A stretch of 64,000 nucleotides of DNA, taken from the NCBI GenBank assembly GCA_910585215.1, contig CAJUDQ010000006.1:51242-115241 (forward strand), written 5' to 3'. Made by a program: the position numbers and the translations under genes. This DNA is from an uncultured Lachnospiraceae bacterium. Its GTDB lineage: Bacteria; Bacillota; Clostridia; Lachnospirales; Lachnospiraceae. Position 1 is the first letter of the stretch. Each line of letters begins with the position of its first letter. The notes under the pieces were generated by a model. That model did no database searches. It was not told where the DNA came from and saw only the letters and a program-made list of their open reading frames with translations. Below, piece by piece: positions 17,741-26,323 of this stretch.

Positions 17741-19459
17741 TTAATTTTCTCCTGTCTGAGTATGCTGTGTTACACGGAAAATAACAAACTCTGCCGGTCT
17801 TGAGGGTGCGATTCCCACATTACAAATCAATCTTCCGCTTCTGATATCCTCCTGTGTCATGGTAGATGGTCCGATTTCTACAAAATAGCTTTCCTCCGGT
17901 GAACTGCCTGCAAGCATGCCGTTTCTGTATAAATTGTCCAGAAAAGCAGAAATTGTCATGCTGACTCTGGACCAGAGTGTAGAATCATTTGGTTCAAATA
18001 CCACCCAGTTTGTATTTGCCTTAATGCTTTCTTCTACATAAATAAACAGTCTTCTGACATTGACATAGCGAAAGGCTGCATTACTGCTTGCTGTTCTGGC
18101 ACCCCAAATCCGAATCCCGTTTCCTGGAAACTTGCGAATCAAATTAATACCTTCTGGATTTAAAATATCCTGTTCTGCTTTTGTATAATGAACCTTTAAA
18201 TCTGTACAGAGAATGGTTTCATTCGCCGGTGCCTTATGTACACCGCGATGAATATCTGTTCTGGAATATACGCCCAATACTGCACCTGACGGCGGAATAA
18301 ACACAGGCTTCTTCGCTGTTCTGTCGAACACCTGAATCCATGGATGATACATGGCAGCATAAGTACTGTCAATAATAGAACGATAGGGAATCAGTTCATC
18401 CGGCTTTGCCACATCTTTTGGCATATCAAGAACCGCAAAACGGCTTCCGGTATTTTCACAATGCGAAACAAGCGATACTGTGACTTCCGGTATGGTAATA
18501 CCCGGAACTGCCAGCATACTTACCACATTGTTTTCCAAAAAAGCCTGGATTCCTGTACGCCTGCCAGGGCCATTGTCTGTACCAATAAAGGTTCCTGCCG
18601 TTACCTTTTCCATACTCCCGTCACAACCACCCTCCAAAATAAAACTGCCGGCTGTTATTCCTGCTCCCAGTATCTGTTCCACCGGATTCTGCCATCCCTC
18701 TAACTGATTTTCCGATTGACCTTTTGGCTGTACAGCTTCTATTCTTATCAGTTCGCTGTTTTCCAGACGAAACATTATATAGTCTGGAGACGAATAGTGA
18801 AAGCTGAGGGAAGTATAAACTTCCTCCTCTTCATTGCAGCGCACTGTCATGTCTGTCTCCACCAGATAGAGCACAACTGCCGGAACCAGAGAATCATCTG
18901 TTACCTGTGAGGCAAATGGCTTTTCAAATGTAACCGTCTGGTCAAAAATAGAAATAATCCTGTTGTATTCATTATTTACAAAAACCAAATCTCCCTCACG
19001 GAAACCGTCTGTCGACTTTGCCACAAAACTTGTCTCATTTTCGGCCAAAGATAAAAGCTGCATTTTCTTTTTCATAACAGACTGCAGAGAAATCCGGATT
19101 TGATTGCCCCATTTTCCTTCACTGGCAGCAGTAAATGTAAAGATTCCAGCCTGTTTTTGTGCCTTTTTTGCATCCTCTGCAATTACTCTGGCTACATAGC
19201 ACGAAGTTCCGCCATTGGCAAAGAACTGTTCCACGCTGGCTGCAAGATAATGATAGCTGCCATGTGTAAACTCGCTTAACGGAGAGCCAAATACCTTGGT
19301 AAAATTTGCAAAATTAGTAATCAGTACCGGCGCCCCAATGGCAGGCCCTTTCTGCGCCATTCCCACAAAGCCTGCCATACTTGTTCCTACACCCTCCATT
19401 GCCCGCGAAGTGTTGTCATATTCCTCTACATATATGCCCGGTGATAAATATTCTCCCAT
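17741..19459 (-). CDS. Contractile sheath protein
   Basis: 572 residues. Start MGEYLSPGIYVEEYDNTSR, then GVGTSMAGFVGMAQKGP and FFANGGTSCYVARV, and a C-terminal domain with VFEPNDSTLWSRVSMTISAF and GIAPSRPAEFVIFRV are all typical of phage and CIS sheath proteins. N- and C-terminal arms mesh neighbouring subunits and the sheath contracts around the tube. Only one sheath gene is present, whereas Afp and PVC loci have several. The variable middle (about 95-260) is probably the surface domain. The ATG has AAGGAG upstream. Confidence 0.96.
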   Translation of the reverse strand: MGEYLSPGIYVEEYDNTSRAMEGVGTSMAGFVGMAQKGPAIGAPVLITNFANFTKVFGSPLSEFTHGSYHYLAASVEQFFANGGTSCYVARVIAEDAKKAQKQAGIFTFTAASEGKWGNQIRISLQSVMKKKMQLLSLAENETSFVAKSTDGFREGDLVFVNNEYNRIISIFDQTVTFEKPFASQVTDDSLVPAVVLYLVETDMTVRCNEEEEVYTSLSFHYSSPDYIMFRLENSELIRIEAVQPKGQSENQLEGWQNPVEQILGAGITAGSFILEGGCDGSMEKVTAGTFIGTDNGPGRRTGIQAFLENNVVSMLAVPGITIPEVTVSLVSHCENTGSRFAVLDMPKDVAKPDELIPYRSIIDSTYAAMYHPWIQVFDRTAKKPVFIPPSGAVLGVYSRTDIHRGVHKAPANETILCTDLKVHYTKAEQDILNPEGINLIRKFPGNGIRIWGARTASSNAAFRYVNVRRLFIYVEESIKANTNWVVFEPNDSTLWSRVSMTISAFLDNLYRNGMLAGSSPEESYFVEIGPSTMTQEDIRSGRLICNVGIAPSRPAEFVIFRVTQHTQTGEN

Positions 19460-19521
19460 TTTCCTTCTCCTTTTCCAAATAAATATTTAAACTGTGTTTC
19501 TTTCCATTTCATTTATTATTT

Positions 19522-19914
19522 TTATCCTGTAATTGCTTTTGTCTGCGCAGGCATGCCCACAGAAATCATACCTGCACCAAACGCACAAGTCAGTGTGCTG
19601 CCACTGTCCAGACAGGGAATACCTGAAATCAGGCAGTCTGGTTTATTTGATATCCAGGTTCCCGCAGCCACCAGAGTACAGGGACATGGTGTCAAAACAC
19701 CCAGTGCCGCCGCAGTAGCAGCAGCTACCTGTGGATTTGCCATAGATATACACATTCCAAACGGTGGAATATTGATATTGGCGGCAATATCCTGAATCGT
19801 GGCAGCAGGCTTTCCCTGTATCAGACATTTTGTCTGCGATGTTACATTCAAAGAAGCTGGAGCCGTCCCAAAACTGCAGCTTATCACAGCACCTGAAACA
19901 ACAAGCTGTCCCAT
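19522..19914 (-). CDS. PAAR-like tip protein (DUF4280)
   Basis: 130 residues. Glycine- and alanine-rich with regularly placed cysteines; the pattern GQLVVSGAVISCSFG, PPFGMCISMANP, CPCTLVAAGTW and LTCAFGAGMISV matches DUF4280, a PAAR-like family that caps the spike. Such proteins sharpen the needle and can carry effectors, but this one has no extra domain. Unusually it lies directly upstream of the sheath gene rather than beside the spike. The start codon follows the 806-residue protein's stop by one base. Confidence 0.88.
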   Translation of the reverse strand: MGQLVVSGAVISCSFGTAPASLNVTSQTKCLIQGKPAATIQDIAANINIPPFGMCISMANPQVAAATAAALGVLTPCPCTLVAAGTWISNKPDCLISGIPCLDSGSTLTCAFGAGMISVGMPAQTKAITG

Positions 19915-19915
19915 G

Positions 19916-22336
19916 TTAATTTCCTCCTTCCTGCGTCAATGCTTCTAAAAATTCTACCACCAGTTCTTCCATATCTTTAAAAAACAGTATGGCATATTCT
20001 GTATCTGAAACAGGCTGTCCAAAAACCTGAAAGGTCCGATTCATATATTCGGAAGAAACATAGACTGACGTCTGATATCTGGCATAAGTATTCATCGGTT
20101 CTGTCACATTTTCCTGCCTTTTTACCGTTGCAGAAAATGCTGTAAATTCATAAAACTCTGTTCTTTTTCTGAGAATCGCTGTTTTATTACCGTCATGATA
20201 AATATAGCGATACATCTGACTGCATTTGGCAAAAGTGTCCAGAGGAACAAACAATTCTGTCTCATTTTTCAATTTCAGATAAATATAACAATTGTCAGCA
20301 TTGTAGCAATCTGCAGCAAGCTCCCTGACAAGCTCTTTGGCGCCGGTATTTGCGGTTTCTGTGGCATGCTGCTCCAGTGCAATCACCGCTGCTGCCTGTT
20401 CTCTGTCACTCCACTGCGCCAAAGGCTTATCCAGAGCATTTTCCAAATTTTTCTTTAATATATCTTTATCTGACTCCGAGGATACAAGCGGAGCAATATC
20501 AGCAGTCATATTCTCAATATCGTTCAATATTTTTTCCAGTTCCTTATTCTGACTTTCCTCTTGCAGATATAATTTAGAAGCAGCACTTTTATAAATCTCC
20601 TTTAATGCAGGTAATACCTGATTGGGGCTTGTTTGTGCAAGTGCTTCCATTCCTTCAAGCAAATCAGGAACCTGTTCATACTGTCCTTCTTTAAAAGCCT
20701 CCAGAATATCTTCCTTTAACGCATTTATCTGGGAAGCGGCAAGACCACTCTGTAACGCTGCTCTGGCTCTTGCCTTCTCTGCCTCACTGGCAGCATCTGA
20801 ATTTAAAACTTCTGTCAGCTTCTTTTCCAGAGTATTTATTTCCTTCTCCAAAGCTTCCAGCTCTTTTTCCAAAACTTCTGCCTGTGTAAGCTGATTGTTA
20901 TCCAGTGCAGATAACCGTTCTGTCTGTAATTCCCTCTTTTTTTCCAGAAGTTTGCCAAGCTCATCTGTATTTTGAGGAGAAAGTTCTGTCATAGAGGACT
21001 GCAAAGTATTTTTGCTGCCTTCCATCATATCCTGTAGTGCCGGATACAGGCCATTTTCCAAGCTTTCAGTCTCTTTCAGCTCTTCAAGAACAGCATCCAT
21101 CTGTACAATTCTTTCTTCTAAAAACTTTATTCCATCTTCAAAAGACATTTTCGCCGCTGCTGTTTTAGACAGAAATTCTGCTTCTGAAAGTGCTTTCTGA
21201 AACTCTTCCATATCAGTACATGTTTTCAAATTTTCATCTGCCAGTGGAAGAAGTGTTTCTGTAATCAACAGTCTTTCTCTGTCCGGATTGGCGGTAATCC
21301 CATTCTCTATATGGGACAAATCTCCTATGCTTTCTGCCAGCAGCAGGGCTTTCTCTTCTTCTCCGGCTTTTGCCGCTTTAGAAAGCTCCTGAACCAAATG
21401 ATACTTTGTCTGGCTAACAGAAAGTTCTCCCTCTTTCAATGCTTCACTTTCATATTCTATCAGACTGTTTTGAACTTCTTCCAGTGCTGTTCCTATAGCG
21501 GCCGTCAAGTCATAATCTACATAAAGGCCGTCTGTATCTTCTTTATTCTCAAGCTGCACCTGATTTAAAAGGTCCGGCAAAAGCTTCTCTGAAAGCTCTA
21601 AAAGAACATCTGCACGCCGCCCGCTGTCCACCTGCTTCATTATCTCCATAAGCGTATTCGCTTCAGGATTTTGAATATTTTTTGTATAAAGCTTATTTAA
21701 ACTGGCAAGCATTTCATCTGCTTCCTGATTTCTTTCTTTGAAATCTTCTGTCTTTTCTGTCAATAAAAGAAGCTCTGAAAGATTTTTTTCATCTGTGGCA
21801 CTTTTGGTCTGTTTCTGCTGTAGGTTGTCCAGTTGCGTTTTCACTGCTTCCATTTCCGAAAGCTCTAAAAGCGTATAGGGGTCTGTGGTATCAAAAATAC
21901 AGACAGCCGTATTTTCAAGCAAATCATAAGTAATCCCATCAGAACGGGTATGAAACCGTACATACAAATCTTGTATAACGGAAGAATCCACCTTCTTTTC
22001 TGATGAAATAATATCAGAAAGCTCTGTTGCATCGGATATCATATACCAGTTGCCGTCTGACAGCTCTGATTTATAATACAGTTCTGTTTGTCCAGACACC
22101 TGTGCTGTTTTTGCCGCCACATCATAAATTTCATTATTGAGCGCACTGAGATGAATCAGATGTGTTCCAATAATAAAAGTAGAAGTTTCAATTTCATCAG
22201 GATTTATGTGTACAGCCTCTGTATCCCCGTCAAATACCGCCCTTGCTATTATTGTGCCAAAAACGCTGATAAAACCGGCAGCAAAAATAATCCCTGCAGT
22301 AAACAAAATCCTCCTTTTTCCTTTTGCATTTTTCAT
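19916..22336 (-). CDS. Membrane-anchored coiled-coil protein with C-terminal stalk-like domain
   Basis: 806 residues, function unknown. Basic N-terminus (MKNAKGKRR) and one hydrophobic segment at about 9-31 predict a signal anchor with the rest outside the cell. Residues about 70-135 form a small beta-rich region; about 150-650 are largely acidic helix and coiled coil; the last 140 residues (LFVPLDTFAKCSQMYRYIYH, TSVYVSSEYMNRTFQVFGQP) resemble the copper-amine-oxidase N-terminal-like stalk domain common in clostridial surface proteins. Immediate context (TolC-like gene four bases away, PAAR gene one base away) makes it part of the CIS operon, possibly an envelope scaffold for the apparatus. 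Confidence 0.8.
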   Translation of the reverse strand: MKNAKGKRRILFTAGIIFAAGFISVFGTIIARAVFDGDTEAVHINPDEIETSTFIIGTHLIHLSALNNEIYDVAAKTAQVSGQTELYYKSELSDGNWYMISDATELSDIISSEKKVDSSVIQDLYVRFHTRSDGITYDLLENTAVCIFDTTDPYTLLELSEMEAVKTQLDNLQQKQTKSATDEKNLSELLLLTEKTEDFKERNQEADEMLASLNKLYTKNIQNPEANTLMEIMKQVDSGRRADVLLELSEKLLPDLLNQVQLENKEDTDGLYVDYDLTAAIGTALEEVQNSLIEYESEALKEGELSVSQTKYHLVQELSKAAKAGEEEKALLLAESIGDLSHIENGITANPDRERLLITETLLPLADENLKTCTDMEEFQKALSEAEFLSKTAAAKMSFEDGIKFLEERIVQMDAVLEELKETESLENGLYPALQDMMEGSKNTLQSSMTELSPQNTDELGKLLEKKRELQTERLSALDNNQLTQAEVLEKELEALEKEINTLEKKLTEVLNSDAASEAEKARARAALQSGLAASQINALKEDILEAFKEGQYEQVPDLLEGMEALAQTSPNQVLPALKEIYKSAASKLYLQEESQNKELEKILNDIENMTADIAPLVSSESDKDILKKNLENALDKPLAQWSDREQAAAVIALEQHATETANTGAKELVRELAADCYNADNCYIYLKLKNETELFVPLDTFAKCSQMYRYIYHDGNKTAILRKRTEFYEFTAFSATVKRQENVTEPMNTYARYQTSVYVSSEYMNRTFQVFGQPVSDTEYAILFFKDMEELVVEFLEALTQEGGN

Positions 22337-22339
22337 TTT

Positions 22340-24391
22340 TTACACTTCCTTATAAAGTTCTTTTGTCTGTGTATCCAGCTTTGCTGTTGAAAGCAATGTA
22401 TCCGCTGCACCATACAATTCCATTGTAAGCTCTGAAAAATCCGTACTTAAAATGGAAAGATAGGTAAGGCTCTGGTCTATGGGTATGATTTCCTCTGAAA
22501 AAACCGGTGTCTGGTTTTTTGCCAGCAGTCGAAAGCCGGTGACATCCTCTGGTTGAAATAGCTCAGACTCATTTATGAAAACAGAGAAGGTTACAAGACT
22601 AAGTTTTTTATTCAGAGTATAAGTATAATTTCCCAGAATTACTTTTTTTTCTTTCTCTTCTTTTTTGGAAGAAGAAATATTCAGTTCTCCCTGATACTGC
22701 TGCGGGTTTATTTCGCAGTCTGTCAGAAATGTTTCATTTTCATAAAATCTTAAAAATACATGTTCGGTTCCATCCAAAGTCAGCGTCAGATGACGAAGCG
22801 TTTCTTCTATTTTTGTTCTCTCTCCCACCTGTACTTCATCTACCCACAATTCAAAATCTGTTGCATCTACTTCCAAATCCTTCGGGATATAAATTCCAAG
22901 CTCAAAAAGAGTATCCTCCGCCAAATGTGTAATATAATAGCAGGCACTTCCCATTACATTCTCCGTTACATGACTTTCTCCCTGTATTCCCTGCGACAGA
23001 GAATTGTCCAGCTCCTGCAAAAGCTCTGTAACTCCGCCGCAAGTCAGTCTGTCAAAGGAATACAGAAGCTGTGTATACAATTTCAGTGCATCCATCTGCT
23101 CTATCTGTAATTGCTCATATTCTTTTCGGATTTCCTCATACTCCTCAAAGCTGACGGTTCCTGCTTTGTTTTTCAGCGCTTCGCGTTCCATCTCTTTTTT
23201 TGATTTTTCTGTCTGGGCCTTCAGAGAATGATAAGAATTTTTTGCTGTTACGAGATTTTCAAAGCTGTCTTTTACATTGTCAGAAATCTCCTTTTCAAGA
23301 GCCTTCTGGTCACTTACCGCTTCCTGATACTCCAAAACATTAGAATATAAAAGATACGGCTCATCTTCTACATACCGGACTCCGTCAAGGCTTCCCTTAA
23401 ACCATTCTTTTGGAATTTTGATAAATAAGATTTTGATGCTGCCCTGCCACGGAGCATCGACCGCTGTCAAAAACTGGTCATAGGAAAGCTTGAATGCCGC
23501 TGTATTCAGTTTTTCTCCTCTTTTTGCCTGAGTCACATAGGAAGAGATATAACTCATATCATTTCCATAATGCCTGCTCATAAGACTGTAATTTGTATCT
23601 ACAGAGGTCAATGCAAGACTTGTGGCCAGCTTTGCTTCATAATAGCTCTGACTTCTGTCAAGTGTTGTCTGAATCAGTTTTTCCAGCATACTTCTCGGAA
23701 TATCTGCTTCCTTGTAAGGATTTGAAAACTCATAACTTTGAGTAATATCCAGACCAATTTTCTCTGATAAATCTGATTTTGCTTTCTCAAAAGCTCTCAA
23801 ATCGGCAGCAAGACCTGTCTCTGCTGCCGTTACAGAGGAGACAATTGTGTCTAGGTCATTCTGGCTGGCTTCTCCAATCAGGAATTTTGCCTGATTTCGT
23901 TCCAGATTTTTGGAAAGCTGTTTTAAACTCTCTTTTTTATAAGCAATTTTTTCCTGATATGTATAAATTTCCGTATACAATTCCGATATTTCCTGTTTTA
24001 TCTGATATTTTATATCTGTCAGCTGATGTCTGCAAGAAGATAGCTCGGATTGAATTTGTAACGGCTTATACATAAATCCATATTCCTCTGACAAATCAGG
24101 TTTCTCGGGAAATTTAAAATTTAACAGAGGAGACCAGCGAAAAGATGCCATATTCTTTTTTTTAAGCTGAATACTTTTTACTGCTTCTTTGTATTTTACT
24201 TCTTTCAGTGCAATTTTACTCTGCATTTTCTGATAATCCCAACTCTGTGCATACCCTAAAGATACTGCCTGCGCAAGTGTAAATTTTTTCTGTGGTGCCG
24301 CCTGTATTTCTGTAACATTTCCCAAATACACTACGAGATATAAGAGAAGGCATAAAAGCACCCACCCTGTTTTTTTCAGTTGATTTTTCAT
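22340..24391 (-). CDS. Secreted TolC-like coiled-coil protein
   Basis: About 683 residues. A signal peptide (hydrophobic core WVLLCLLLYLVVYLG, likely cleavage after EIQA) precedes FTLAQAVSLGYAQSWDYQ, the usual opening of the TolC/outer-membrane-efflux family. Two stretches of paired helices run to about residue 460 (ALKEVKYKEAVKSIQLKKK; later TAKNSYHSLKAQTEKSKKE), and the C-terminal 200 residues look beta-rich. TolC proteins normally form outer membrane channels, but every other clue here says monoderm, so a different use is likely. I chose the ATG at 24391 (AGGGTGA at good spacing) over 24400. Confidence 0.78.
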   Translation of the reverse strand: MKNQLKKTGWVLLCLLLYLVVYLGNVTEIQAAPQKKFTLAQAVSLGYAQSWDYQKMQSKIALKEVKYKEAVKSIQLKKKNMASFRWSPLLNFKFPEKPDLSEEYGFMYKPLQIQSELSSCRHQLTDIKYQIKQEISELYTEIYTYQEKIAYKKESLKQLSKNLERNQAKFLIGEASQNDLDTIVSSVTAAETGLAADLRAFEKAKSDLSEKIGLDITQSYEFSNPYKEADIPRSMLEKLIQTTLDRSQSYYEAKLATSLALTSVDTNYSLMSRHYGNDMSYISSYVTQAKRGEKLNTAAFKLSYDQFLTAVDAPWQGSIKILFIKIPKEWFKGSLDGVRYVEDEPYLLYSNVLEYQEAVSDQKALEKEISDNVKDSFENLVTAKNSYHSLKAQTEKSKKEMEREALKNKAGTVSFEEYEEIRKEYEQLQIEQMDALKLYTQLLYSFDRLTCGGVTELLQELDNSLSQGIQGESHVTENVMGSACYYITHLAEDTLFELGIYIPKDLEVDATDFELWVDEVQVGERTKIEETLRHLTLTLDGTEHVFLRFYENETFLTDCEINPQQYQGELNISSSKKEEKEKKVILGNYTYTLNKKLSLVTFSVFINESELFQPEDVTGFRLLAKNQTPVFSEEIIPIDQSLTYLSILSTDFSELTMELYGAADTLLSTAKLDTQTKELYKEV

Positions 24392-24403
24392 AACATTCAC
24401 CCT

Positions 24404-25477
24404 TTATTTTTCCATTGAATACATGACAAAGCCGCCCTGTCTGTCATAGCTGTAAAAAACATATTGTATACCATTATATTCTGCCATATAGAGAGAAAGG
24501 ATTGTTTCTTTTTCATATCCCGTTACCTCCAGCGCATCCACAAAGGCTCCTTTTGTCTCAAGTCCTCGCTTTAATGCAACTGCCTCCTGCATGGTTATTC
24601 GTGAATTTCCCTCAAAAGAAAATCCTCCTGTCTGTTCACGTATTTCCTCTATGGAACAGACTCTCTTTCCTGCCAGAAGACATTCGCTGTCAATAATAAA
24701 AATACGCTCTGCAAAAACCTCTTCCTCCAACCTGTCTTCTTTTGCAGTTCCTGCATATAAAGCTGAAATATCTGTCATATCCACAATAAAGTTTGTTTCA
24801 TCATAATAAATTATCTGTTTCCCAGTATACAATTCCCTGATTTGTTTTGCCGTTTTTCCCAGAAAATCCTGATATATGATTTTATCTTTTTGAAAATTTC
24901 CTGTAAAAACAACCTGATTCTGGTCATATAGCATTCCCTTTCCAGATTTCGCTCCATTGTGAAATTCTCCTTCATATTCCTTACATCCATTTAAATCATA
25001 TAAAATTCCCTCTCCTTCATATTCGTTTTTTTCAAATTCTCCCTGATATACACTGTTTTCATTGTATAAAATACCAATGTCACTATATTCGTTATCTTGA
25101 AACATTCCCTCATATCGAATCTCTCCATCTTTTGTATACAAAGTTCCTCTGCCATTTGCCATACCATTTTTTACTTCTCCATAATAAGCGATATATCCTG
25201 ATTCCGCCTTGATTTTCACTGTGTCCGATACAAATTTTAAAGCAAAGGAATCATGAGAATAAATTCTGACTCCATTTTTATACTCTCCCAGAAAAAATGG
25301 CAGACCTGTTATCAACAGATAGTACAATGCAAAAATTCCAAACAAAATCAGAAGAACAGTAATAAAACCTCTGCTTATCAGATAGTGGCCAATATGGTAA
25401 TAATCTTCTTCATTTTTGGGTTTGATTCCTTTTTTTATCGTGATTTTTTTTGGCAGGTATTGAAAAATTTTTTTCAT
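24404..25477 (-). CDS. Membrane protein with MORN repeats
   Basis: 357 residues. About 35 basic N-terminal residues, one membrane span near 36-60 (VLLILFGIFALYYLLITGLP), then at least five MORN-type repeats at about 90-200 (YYGEVKNGMANGRGTLYT, YEGMFQDNEYSDIGILY, YQGEFEKNEYEGEGILY, YEGEFHNGAKSGKGMLY). MORN repeats form extended beta scaffolds that bind proteins or lipids. The C-terminal 150 residues are unrecognised. The repeats are probably extracytoplasmic. Lies between the 275-residue protein and the TolC-like protein, so it is probably part of the envelope assembly. Confidence 0.85.
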   Translation of the reverse strand: MKKIFQYLPKKITIKKGIKPKNEEDYYHIGHYLISRGFITVLLILFGIFALYYLLITGLPFFLGEYKNGVRIYSHDSFALKFVSDTVKIKAESGYIAYYGEVKNGMANGRGTLYTKDGEIRYEGMFQDNEYSDIGILYNENSVYQGEFEKNEYEGEGILYDLNGCKEYEGEFHNGAKSGKGMLYDQNQVVFTGNFQKDKIIYQDFLGKTAKQIRELYTGKQIIYYDETNFIVDMTDISALYAGTAKEDRLEEEVFAERIFIIDSECLLAGKRVCSIEEIREQTGGFSFEGNSRITMQEAVALKRGLETKGAFVDALEVTGYEKETILSLYMAEYNGIQYVFYSYDRQGGFVMYSMEK

Positions 25478-25494
25478 TATCCAGCTCCCTTTCT

Positions 25495-26322
25495 CTATTG
25501 AAGCAAAGATTCTGTTCCAATTTTTGTAAAGTGATTTTCAAACAAATACATAAAAACGTTTTCTCCCAGACATAAATTTCCCAGAAATACAATAAATGCA
25601 GTGATTATAATGACTATGCAGAAAATTTTTATAATTTTAACAATCACCGGCAGCTTCTTTCTCAAAAAAACATTGAGAGAATAGATTCCTTTTGTTTTGC
25701 GAAGCTTTTCACCAAATGCAATATCCTGATACAACTCTGTAAAACTCATATACTGTGCTCTTTTATTCTTTTTCTGCAAAAGAACATAGCCTGACCAGTC
25801 GGTACACCCCGTATCTTCCAGCAGCTCCTGTAATATTTTTGCACACAGCCTGACATTATCTGTCTCATTTTTTTCACTCAATTCATTTAAATCAAGCTGA
25901 TAGGTCAAATAAACTGTTCCTTTACAGATATTCAATTTGCCCTGTTTTAAAAGCAGATATAAAATTCCTTCTGGAAGCTTTGAAGTCATGCATGTAAAAA
26001 TCACCTGTCTGCACAGTGTTCGCAGTCCATTGAGGGAACAGTCTTCCGTACAGATGTATAAAAGAAGGCTGCGTTCTATTGCATAGGGAAAGGAAACACA
26101 GTACATTCCATTATCGCAAAACATCTCCACCATCTCTGGTCTGTTTTCATTTTCAAACCAGTCTACGATTTTTTTTGCAAGAAGATGGTCTTTTACTGCC
26201 CATACAGTATATTTCTCTCTATCTGGCGAAAGAATATCTTCACAGATATAAACATCATTTTTTCTTCCATTCAGACACTTTGCAATGCTTGCAAGACGTC
26301 TGTTTTTCGTCTGAAACAGCAT
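25495..26322 (-). CDS. C-terminally membrane-anchored protein of unknown function, CIS-associated
   Basis: 275 residues. A mixed alpha/beta N-terminal domain of about 225 residues is followed by one hydrophobic segment near 236-257 (IIKIFCIVIIITAFIVFLGN), with a short external tail. The pattern KLPEGILYLLLKQG then VYLTYQLDLNEL looks conserved, but I cannot name the family. The layout (cytosolic domain, single span, short tail) recalls EssB of type VII secretion, yet I see no sequence motif proving this. It could link the cytosolic apparatus to the membrane. The stop of the preceding gene is one base from this start. Confidence 0.7.
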   Translation of the reverse strand: MLFQTKNRRLASIAKCLNGRKNDVYICEDILSPDREKYTVWAVKDHLLAKKIVDWFENENRPEMVEMFCDNGMYCVSFPYAIERSLLLYICTEDCSLNGLRTLCRQVIFTCMTSKLPEGILYLLLKQGKLNICKGTVYLTYQLDLNELSEKNETDNVRLCAKILQELLEDTGCTDWSGYVLLQKKNKRAQYMSFTELYQDIAFGEKLRKTKGIYSLNVFLRKKLPVIVKIIKIFCIVIIITAFIVFLGNLCLGENVFMYLFENHFTKIGTESLLQ

Positions 26323-26323
26323 A

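Noticed and set aside
22340..24391. Outer membrane efflux channel in the usual sense
   Set aside because: The surrounding genome looks monoderm, no pump or adaptor genes are nearby, and the C-terminal 200 residues are not typical.
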